NCBI GenBank assembly: GCA_029054965.1
Contig: JAIDEF010000079.1
Span: 1 to 8,317 of the forward strand
DNA from: Eubacterium sp.
GTDB lineage: Bacteria > Bacillota > Clostridia > Oscillospirales > Acutalibacteraceae
Direction: 5' to 3'
DNA length: 8,317 nt
The notes under the pieces were generated by a model, which saw only the letters and a list, made by a program, of their open reading frames with translations, was not told the origin of the DNA and did not search any database. A program made the position numbers and the translations under genes. Positions 1 to 5,368 of this stretch are shown here, piece after piece. The stretch's first letter is position 1. Every line of letters starts with the position of its first letter.

Positions 1-37
1 TCGGTCTCGTGGACTCGGCCATGTGTATAAGGGACAG
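1..37 (+). other. Sequencing adapter remnant (Nextera read 2 / Tn5 mosaic end)
   Basis: Bases 4-37 align without gaps to the 34-base Illumina Nextera transposase adapter read 2, matching at 30 positions. The differences are at 13, 19, 20 and 32. Bases 19-37 correspond to the 19-base Tn5 mosaic end, with 16 matches. The orientation is the one expected when the genomic insert begins right after base 37. Bases 1-3 would then be the tail of an index or noise. This is library-construction sequence left at a contig end, not part of the organism, and should be masked. The four mismatches may explain why trimming missed it. Confidence 0.93.
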
Positions 38-106
38 ATATATAATAATATACACCTATATCTTGTATATGTCAAGTTCCAAATTACAGATTAATGTTTC
101 GAACTT
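38..106. other. AT-rich intergenic remainder, no gene seen
   Basis: This short AT-rich stretch lies between the adapter remnant and the terminator of the ABC operon. It contains a weak inverted repeat with 7-base arms at 48-54 and 64-70, made almost only of A and T and with no U-tract, so it is not convincing as a terminator. No open reading frame, RNA gene or clear promoter is visible. Sequence this close to an adapter-bearing contig end may also be lower quality. Confidence 0.5.
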
Positions 107-153
107 ATAAAAACAAGCACATACGACTGATTAAAAAACAGTCATATGTGCTT
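107..153 (-). terminator. Intrinsic terminator of the ABC exporter operon
   Basis: The arms are 139-153 and 115-129 with a 9-base loop (130-138). Read on the minus strand they form 15 consecutive pairs, including one G-U wobble, followed at once by G and five T (114-109). On the plus strand the wobble becomes a C-A mismatch and the following sequence is not a good U-tract, so the element is built for minus-strand transcription. It begins 11 bases after the stop codon of the second exporter gene, as expected for the end of that operon. Confidence 0.9.
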
Positions 154-164
154 ATTTAATGGCA

Positions 165-1982
165 CTAAATGTAGTATTGGGCCTGGGCATTCCACAACTC
201 AGAATAATTTCCTTTAATTTCCAAAAGCTGTGAATGTGTGCCTGTTTCCACTAACTCTGCCTTGTCAAATACAGCAATTCGGCTGCAGAATACACAGCTT
301 GAAAGGCGGTGCGAAATATAGATAGCAGTTTTATTTTCGACAAAAGAGTTAAAGCGATTATATGTTTCATTTTCTGCCACAGGATCAAGAGCGGCAGTAG
401 GCTCGTCCAGAATTACAATAGGGCTGTCTTTGTAAAGCGCTCTTGCAAGTGCAAGCTTCTGAGCTTCTCCTCCTGATATTTCAACACCTGCTTTGTCGAC
501 ATTTTTATACAAATAAGTGTTTTCTTTTTTCGGCATTTTTAGAATGCGGTCCTTGATATTTGCCTGCTCAAGACAGTCAAGCATTCTTTCCCTGTCATAT
601 TCATTATCAGCACTTATGTTGTCTGAAACAGGAAGGGAGAACATCTGAAAATCCTGAAAAACAACGGAATACAGTTTGTTAATGCTTTTCTCGGTGTAAT
701 TTTTAATGTTAACTCCATTTATCAGTATTTCGCCCTCGGTAACATCGTAGAGTCGGCACATAAGCTTGATAAATGTGGTTTTTCCGCTGCCGTTTCTTCC
801 GACAACAGCAAGGTGCTCACCATTATTGATTTTAAGATTTATGTTTTTTAGAGAATAATTATCGCTGCCGGGATATTTGAACGAAACATTTTTAAATTCA
901 ATTTCAAACCTGTTTTCGTCAAGCTCTTTGTCACCATATGTTTTAGTGTTTTCTGATTCGATAATTGTGAAATAAACCCTTGCAAGCGGAAGAATTTCAA
1001 CCAACTTTCCAAGGGTGTTTGCAACCTGCATAACACCGTTGATAATCTGCATAAAAGCGCCGCAGTAAAGTACAAGCTTACCTATATCAAACAGACCAAA
1101 ATGACCCTTAATTCCTATGAAAAGATATACTCCAAAGCCAACAACAGCTCCCATTATTGCTACAATGGAACTGGTTTTCGCAGTTTTCATTGAGATTTTT
1201 TTAAGAGTTTTTTCGCCGTCATTCAGGATTTTATCTGTTGCAATACGGTTGATTAATGCCTGTTCCTTGTATATTCTGATTTCCTTGCCTGTTTTGTAAT
1301 CGGCAAAAATGTCAATGAAGGAGTAAAACAACTTGTCAAGCTCAGCATATTCCTCATTTGCGGCAAGATATGATTTGTTCATTTTTATTGCAATCAAAAG
1401 CATAATAACGGCCATTACCGCAATGGTAGCAATAAGTGTTATGAGAAATACAGGCTTTTCAAAAAAGCCGTCACCTGTGGTCTTAAAACCGATTTTTAAG
1501 AGCGGCATAATCATAATAACTGCAATGATTAATGTTGAAACACCGCTTATAAATACCGATGTTGTCCATACGAAGTAGGGAAAACGTGCCCAGCGGCTCG
1601 CTCCTGCCTCCTCATGCTTGTGAATAATTTCTCTGAAAGTACTGTCCTCTAATTTCTCGTATTCTGTTTTATAGAGCTTAACTGCCATTTTTCGGCTTTC
1701 TCTGTCTAATAAAACAGAACTCAGGCCGTCCTCATAACTTTCAAGAAAATCATTTAAAAAGTAAAGAACAAAATTAATTGTCAGTGCAAGGCATATTAGC
1801 AGTATTACTTCCTTAAAGCTTGCTCCTGCAGATAGCAATGTTACTAATTTAGAAGTGAAATAAATGTTTATAAAAGGACGAACAGCCTTTACCAATGAGC
1901 TGATAAGCATTGTGGTCAAGGTGTGCTTTTCAAGGCGTTGGATTTCACTGTACATCTTAAAAATCATTTTAAAATTATTCAT
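165..1982 (-). CDS. ABC exporter half-transporter, second subunit (membrane + ATPase domains)
   Basis: This 605-residue fused permease-ATPase is an inner-membrane ABC exporter half of the ABC transporter type 1 (MsbA/Sav1866-like) architecture. It would use ATP hydrolysis to move a substrate out of the cell. About six hydrophobic segments are visible, near residues 24-50, 57-77, 138-162, 177-199, 272-293 and 300-325. The ATPase domain follows: A-loop Tyr370, Walker A GRNGSGKT (395-402), Q-loop Gln443, signature ISGGE (502-506), Walker B ending in Asp526-Glu527, D-loop ALD (531-533) and H-loop His558. All catalytic positions are present, including the Walker B glutamate. The ATG overlaps the end of the upstream half-transporter gene by 8 bases (ATGAATAA) and has an AAGGGG ribosome site 9 bases upstream, inside that gene, which points to translational coupling. 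A strong terminator follows the stop. It most likely forms a heterodimer with the upstream product. The substrate (peptide, lipid or drug) cannot be told from the sequence. Confidence 0.93.
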   Translation of the reverse strand: MNNFKMIFKMYSEIQRLEKHTLTTMLISSLVKAVRPFINIYFTSKLVTLLSAGASFKEVILLICLALTINFVLYFLNDFLESYEDGLSSVLLDRESRKMAVKLYKTEYEKLEDSTFREIIHKHEEAGASRWARFPYFVWTTSVFISGVSTLIIAVIMIMPLLKIGFKTTGDGFFEKPVFLITLIATIAVMAVIMLLIAIKMNKSYLAANEEYAELDKLFYSFIDIFADYKTGKEIRIYKEQALINRIATDKILNDGEKTLKKISMKTAKTSSIVAIMGAVVGFGVYLFIGIKGHFGLFDIGKLVLYCGAFMQIINGVMQVANTLGKLVEILPLARVYFTIIESENTKTYGDKELDENRFEIEFKNVSFKYPGSDNYSLKNINLKINNGEHLAVVGRNGSGKTTFIKLMCRLYDVTEGEILINGVNIKNYTEKSINKLYSVVFQDFQMFSLPVSDNISADNEYDRERMLDCLEQANIKDRILKMPKKENTYLYKNVDKAGVEISGGEAQKLALARALYKDSPIVILDEPTAALDPVAENETYNRFNSFVENKTAIYISHRLSSCVFCSRIAVFDKAELVETGTHSQLLEIKGNYSELWNAQAQYYI

Positions 1983-3753
1983 TTACAGCCACCCCTTGTT
2001 CCTTGTAATAGTAACTCTGAAGCTGATACATTTTGTAGTATTTGCCCTTCAATGCCATAAGCTCGTCGTGTGTGCCCTCTTCAGCAATCTGCCCGTCGGA
2101 AATAAATATAATTCTGTCACAAAAGCGTGTGGAGGATAACCTGTGCGAGATAAAGAAGGATAGCTTGTCCTTTGTTAGTTCATTGTATTTTAAATAAAGC
2201 TCATTCTCCGCAATCGGGTCGAGTGCTGCGGTTGGTTCATCGAGAATAAGAATGGGGGCATCCTTGTAAACCGCCTTTGCAAGCAGCAGCTTTTGCTTTT
2301 CACCGCCTGAAAAATCAACAGCATTTTTATAAACCTCTTTATTCATCAGAGAATTTTCCCTGTCTTTTAACGTGTTTATTTTATCGGCAATACCTGCTTT
2401 TTCAAGTGCGGCATTAAGCTTTTCTTTGTCATAGTCAATTTCAGCAGTGATATTTTGTGCTATTGTCATTGGCAGGAAATAATAGTCCTGGAAAATTGCA
2501 GAAAACAAATCAAACAGACTTTCCTTTGACAGGATGTCAGCCTTCGTATCATTTATGTAAATATCTCCGCCTGTGGGACTGTAAAGACCGCAGAGCAGTT
2601 TGATCAGCGTTGTTTTGCCTGCTCCGTTTTCACCTACTATTGCTATATTTTCATTTCCCGTAAATTTAAGATTTATATTTTTAAGTGTATCATTTTCAGC
2701 AGCGGGGTATTTGTAGCAGACATTTTTCAGCTCAATTGTTTTGATTTTGCTGTCGGTAAACTGTTTTCCCTCTTCGGCAGTGTCTTCGCTTTCAACATAT
2801 TTTCTGTAGGCTGCACATTCATTACAGCTTCTTTCAATCTGGCTGTATGAAAAGACAAGACCAACAACCCAGTTTGAAAAGCCTGTGATAATTCCAAAGT
2901 AGAATATGAAGTCGGACACTGTTATTCTGCCCCTGGTTACAAGAAAAACAAGATATATGTAAGCTACTGCTTCTCTTAAAAGATTAAGTGCAGCAGTTAC
3001 GGAATCAAAGGCGGCACACTGGTGAGTGTATTTTGAAATGATTTTTTCAATCTGATAAAGAGAATCGGCTAGGGCTTTGATAAAATAATCCTGAAAGCCG
3101 TAAAGTCTTATGTCCTTCGCAGCCGAGGTGTTTTTGCTGTTTTTGTAGAAATAGTCAAATTTGGTGCGGAATGTGGCTCTGTTGTCAAGATTTCCCCGGA
3201 TTTTTTTGTTAATCACTCTAAGCAGGAAAAACTGACCGATACAAGTGGCAAGTATGACTAAAATCATAACTGCGTCAATTCTGATAATTAATGCAGATGA
3301 TGTGATTACACCAACGGCTGCAACGCAAAGCTGATTACAGCGGTCAATGAAATTTGAACCGCCTGACCATCTTCCGCTGTAAAAATCCTCCGCTCTTTTC
3401 TGTATTTCACGCTTTTTTAAATCTTCTATATTGATATAGTCTGTGCTCAGATTTTTTCTGAATGCCATTACCGCATATCGCATACGAACTATTCTTGCAC
3501 CGCCTCTTACAAGCTCACTCATAAAGGGGTCCATCCATATAGTCAGTGTCAGCAATAAACTTAAAAGTGCCACAACTAAAATCAATCTTTCTGTTGTGAC
3601 ACCCTGTTCAATGCAATCAATCATTGCCTTTGGAATATATGCTGTTATAATCGGCTGCAAAACAAGTGCAGGCACACGGATAATAAAATAAGCCAGACTT
3701 TTTTTGTCCCATGCTATCCAATTTTTCAGCATATACCTTAGATTTTCTTTCAT
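1975..3753 (-). CDS. ABC exporter half-transporter, first subunit (membrane + ATPase domains)
   Basis: This 592-residue protein has the same architecture as its downstream partner. Predicted membrane segments lie near residues 20-40, 57-75, 143-158, 161-180, 251-272 and 280-303. The ATPase domain has A-loop Tyr349, Walker A GENGAGKT (374-381), Q-loop Gln422, signature FSGGE (481-485), Walker B with Asp505-Glu506, D-loop ALD (510-512) and H-loop His537. Both subunits of the pair keep a catalytic glutamate, so the sequence does not show the degenerate ATP site seen in many heterodimeric exporters such as BmrCD or TM287/288. The start is supported by AAGGAG at 3766-3761, seven bases before the ATG. 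A candidate extended -10 promoter lies just upstream. No accessory protein, precursor peptide, or dedicated regulator is next to the pair, so its cargo remains open. Confidence 0.93.
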   Translation of the reverse strand: MKENLRYMLKNWIAWDKKSLAYFIIRVPALVLQPIITAYIPKAMIDCIEQGVTTERLILVVALLSLLLTLTIWMDPFMSELVRGGARIVRMRYAVMAFRKNLSTDYINIEDLKKREIQKRAEDFYSGRWSGGSNFIDRCNQLCVAAVGVITSSALIIRIDAVMILVILATCIGQFFLLRVINKKIRGNLDNRATFRTKFDYFYKNSKNTSAAKDIRLYGFQDYFIKALADSLYQIEKIISKYTHQCAAFDSVTAALNLLREAVAYIYLVFLVTRGRITVSDFIFYFGIITGFSNWVVGLVFSYSQIERSCNECAAYRKYVESEDTAEEGKQFTDSKIKTIELKNVCYKYPAAENDTLKNINLKFTGNENIAIVGENGAGKTTLIKLLCGLYSPTGGDIYINDTKADILSKESLFDLFSAIFQDYYFLPMTIAQNITAEIDYDKEKLNAALEKAGIADKINTLKDRENSLMNKEVYKNAVDFSGGEKQKLLLAKAVYKDAPILILDEPTAALDPIAENELYLKYNELTKDKLSFFISHRLSSTRFCDRIIFISDGQIAEEGTHDELMALKGKYYKMYQLQSYYYKEQGVAVNE

Positions 3754-3760
3754 AGTCCCT

Positions 3761-3766
3761 CTCCTT
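3761..3766 (-). promoter_or_regulatory. Ribosome binding site of the first exporter gene
   Basis: AAGGAG read on the minus strand lies seven bases before the ATG at 3753. It is a near-consensus site and fixes the start of the 592-residue subunit. Confidence 0.85.
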
Positions 3767-3785
3767 TTAATTTAATATACAGTTA

Positions 3786-3799
3786 ATTATAACATTATA
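3786..3799 (-). promoter_or_regulatory. Candidate extended -10 promoter for the ABC exporter operon
   Basis: On the minus strand two perfect TATAAT hexamers lie 2 bases apart (3799-3794 and 3791-3786). The second is preceded by TG and one base, giving the extended -10 form TGnTATAAT. No good -35 hexamer is found at 16-18 bases, which extended -10 promoters can do without. Initiation near 3779 would give a leader of about 26 bases. The call is motif-based only, in a very AT-rich stretch where chance TATAAT copies are common. Confidence 0.5.
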
Positions 3800-3852
3800 T
3801 AATTTCCTTAGTTTGACTTTTTGTGCTGAATATTGGATTTTGCTGTGAAATT

Positions 3853-4431
3853 TTACGCTTTCAGTTCACTTACTGTATAATTACAGTGGTTATTATCATT
3901 AATATAACTGATTAATTCATCAGTATTATCAACATATGAATATATTTCTCTGCAGGTATGGCGTACAAAGCCCTCATCAATTGATGTGTTGAGCATAGCC
4001 TCCATTTTGTCATAATATCCTCTGCAGTTGTATATTGCTATAGGCTTGCTGTGTCTGCCAAGCTGCTTCAGAGTTAATACTTCAAAAAGCTCTTCAAATG
4101 TTCCGATACCGCCGGGGACAATAACAAAGGCATCTGCTCTATCTTCCATTACTGCTTTTCGTTCCCTCATAGTATCAGTGTAAATAAGCTCATCACATTC
4201 CTCATAAATTGCTTCTACCTGTGCCTCTTTAAAAAAGGTCGGTATAACTCCCGTGATTTTTGCACCGCCTTTTTTAAATCCTCTGGCAGCAGCTCCCATA
4301 AGCCCCTGTCCTCCTGCACCGAATACAAGGCTGTGACCGTTTTGGGCAAGCTTTTCCGCCATTATTTCAACATCTTCAATATATTTTTTATCAATTTCGC
4401 TGCTTGCAGCACCGAATACGCAAATGTTCAT
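3853..4431 (-). CDS. LOG family protein (nucleoside 5'-monophosphate phosphoribohydrolase)
   Basis: This 192-residue cytosolic protein belongs to the LOG / TIGR00730 family, enzymes that cut the N-glycosidic bond of AMP or cytokinin riboside 5'-monophosphates to give the free base and ribose 5-phosphate. Visible family marks are the N-terminal strand with VFGAA (5-9), the nucleotide-binding FGAGGQGLMG (37-46), the Arg-Lys pair at 91-92 after Met88, and the signature PGGIGTFEE (106-114) that carries the catalytic glutamate. The length is normal for the family. Older databases call such proteins lysine decarboxylases because of the PGG motif, which is a misannotation. The start is supported by GAAAGGTG at 4446-4439, about 7 bases before the ATG. 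It is transcribed divergently from ymdB. No terminator is seen in the 99 bases to the ABC pair, so read-through into the exporter genes is possible. Its exact bacterial substrate is not shown by the sequence. Confidence 0.92.
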   Translation of the reverse strand: MNICVFGAASSEIDKKYIEDVEIMAEKLAQNGHSLVFGAGGQGLMGAAARGFKKGGAKITGVIPTFFKEAQVEAIYEECDELIYTDTMRERKAVMEDRADAFVIVPGGIGTFEELFEVLTLKQLGRHSKPIAIYNCRGYYDKMEAMLNTSIDEGFVRHTCREIYSYVDNTDELISYINDNNHCNYTVSELKA

Positions 4432-4496
4432 TTTATATCACCTTTCAAAAATCTTATACTGTTATTATATCGGTTAAATAAGATTTAGATACAACA

Positions 4497-4526
4497 ATTT
4501 TAACACAGTGTTAATAATTGTGTCAA
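4497..4526 (-). promoter_or_regulatory. Candidate sigma-A-type promoter of the LOG gene
   Basis: Read on the minus strand, a perfect TTGACA (4526-4521), an 18-base spacer and TAAAAT (4502-4497, five of six matches) form a good housekeeping-type promoter facing the LOG gene. Initiation near 4490 would give a leader of about 60 bases. A perfect TATAAT closer to the gene (4469-4464) is a possible second start, but it lacks a convincing -35. An inverted repeat sits in the spacer. Confidence 0.6.
4500..4514. promoter_or_regulatory. Inverted repeat, candidate operator in the divergent promoter region
   Basis: TTAACAC-A-GTGTTAA is a perfect dyad with 7-base arms around one central base. It continues outward imperfectly as ACAATT (4494-4499) and AATTGT (4516-4521), offset by a single base. 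It covers the spacer and touches the -10 of the LOG promoter, and lies 16 bases upstream of the -35 of the ymdB promoter, a position from which one regulator could affect both genes. I do not recognise it as the site of a specific regulator, and no regulator gene is in the window. It lacks a U-tract, so it is not a terminator. Confidence 0.45.
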
Positions 4527-4530
4527 TTCC

Positions 4531-4559
4531 TTGTTTTTGAAGTTTGTTTATAGTATAAT
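4531..4559 (+). promoter_or_regulatory. Candidate promoter of the ymdB operon
   Basis: TTGTTT (4531-4536), a 17-base spacer and a perfect TATAAT (4554-4559) face ymdB. The -35 matches the consensus only in its first three bases. Initiation near 4566 gives a leader of about 27 bases. It is likely the promoter for the ymdB, solute-binding protein, yloU and fakA genes, as no other clear promoter or terminator is seen downstream. Confidence 0.6.
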
Positions 4560-4583
4560 GATTTAAATATAAATATAGAAATT

Positions 4584-4595
4584 GGTGCAACATTG
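4584..4595 (+). promoter_or_regulatory. Weak ribosome site and TTG start of ymdB
   Basis: GGTG (4584-4587) is the only Shine-Dalgarno-like run before the TTG at 4593. No in-frame ATG or GTG gives the conserved N-terminus. The weak site plus TTG suggests modest translation of ymdB relative to the next gene, which has a consensus AGGAGG. Confidence 0.6.
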
Positions 4596-5366
4596 AAAAT
4601 TTTAACTATCGGTGATATCGTATCAAAGCAGGGCTGTGATTATTTAAGACAGGAGCTGCCGAAAATAAAACGAGAGCTTGGTATTGATCTTGTAATTGCC
4701 AATGGCGAAAATTCCGCTGTCGGCAATGGTGTAATACCACAGAGTGCAAAGCATATTCTTGACAGCGGGGCAGATGTTATCACTCTTGGCAATCATAGTC
4801 TGAAAAGAAAAGAAATTTATGATTACCTTGACGGTGACAATCCAATAGTAAGACCTGCTAATTATCATATAAGTGCACCCGGCAGGGGCTATATGATTGT
4901 TGACAAAGGCTATTGCAGAATAGCCGTTGTGAATTTGCAGGGTGCTGTTTATATGGATGCAATCGAAAATCCGTTTTCGGTTATCGACAAAATAATTGAT
5001 GAAATCAATGCCCAGGGTGTTAAAATAATAATCGTTGATTTTCACGCAGAAGCAACAAGTGAAAAAAGAGCAATGGGCTTTTATCTTGACGGCAGGGTGT
5101 CGGCTCTTTACGGTACACATACGCATACGCAAACAAGTGACAATCAGATTTTACCAAATGGAACAGGATATGTTACGGATTTAGGGATGACAGGCACATA
5201 TTACAGTGTGCTCGGGGTCAGCCCGCAGTGTATAATTGAAAAGCTTAAAACCGGCTTGCCTGTTAAATTTGTAAATGATGACGGACCATGTGTTATGGAG
5301 GGCTGCTTGTTTGAGGTTGATAATAAAACAGGAAGAACCGTGAATACGGTTTTAATCAGGAGGTAG
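4593..5366 (+). CDS. ymdB: YmdB family metallophosphoesterase (2',3'-cyclic nucleotide phosphodiesterase)
   Basis: This 257-residue cytosolic enzyme belongs to the TIGR00282/YmdB family. The Bacillus subtilis member hydrolyses 2',3'-cyclic mononucleotides and affects biofilm and motility choices. The two-metal active site is complete: Asp8 in GDIV, Glu39-Asn40 in NGEN, Asn67-His68 in GNH, His151 in DFHAE, and His176 and His178 in THTH. The length is normal. Translation starts at a TTG, which alone preserves the family N-terminus (K-I-L-T-I-G-D). The ribosome site is weak, a GGTG five bases upstream. One oddity is that the stretch after GNH (SLKRKEI) lacks the Trp-Asp I recall as usual there. 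In B. subtilis the gene follows rny (RNase Y). Here it has its own promoter and a divergent LOG gene instead. Its last two codons, AGG AGG, serve as the ribosome site of the next gene. Confidence 0.93.
   Translation: MKILTIGDIVSKQGCDYLRQELPKIKRELGIDLVIANGENSAVGNGVIPQSAKHILDSGADVITLGNHSLKRKEIYDYLDGDNPIVRPANYHISAPGRGYMIVDKGYCRIAVVNLQGAVYMDAIENPFSVIDKIIDEINAQGVKIIIVDFHAEATSEKRAMGFYLDGRVSALYGTHTHTQTSDNQILPNGTGYVTDLGMTGTYYSVLGVSPQCIIEKLKTGLPVKFVNDDGPCVMEGCLFEVDNKTGRTVNTVLIRR
5358..5363 (+). promoter_or_regulatory. Consensus ribosome site inside the ymdB C-terminus
   Basis: AGGAGG forms the last two codons of ymdB (Arg-Arg) and lies five bases before the ATG at 5369. The stop codon TAG sits between it and the start. 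Only two bases separate the genes, so ribosomes finishing ymdB can re-initiate directly. Confidence 0.88.
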
Positions 5367-5368
5367 CA

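Noticed and set aside
19..37. Tn5-type transposon end (19-base mosaic end)
   Set aside because: It is preceded by the read-2 adapter arm GTCTCGTGG..., lies at the contig edge and has no transposase or second end nearby, so it is library adapter rather than a natural mobile element.
48..70. Short hairpin with ATATACA / TGTATAT arms
   Set aside because: The arms are nearly all A and T, the stem is only 7 pairs and no U-tract follows. Such repeats are expected by chance in AT-rich DNA.
1864..2139. 91-codon plus-strand frame spanning the junction of the two exporter genes
   Set aside because: It runs antisense across two well supported ABC genes and has no ribosome site or recognisable motif.
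3812..3840. TTGACT-like -35 on the plus strand between the exporter and LOG genes
   Set aside because: It has no good -10 at the proper distance and would drive transcription only into antisense of the LOG gene.
4644..5132. 162-codon open frame antisense to ymdB
   Set aside because: It overlaps a gene with a complete, conserved active site, shows no recognisable motif and no supported start. It is a shadow of ymdB coding sequence.
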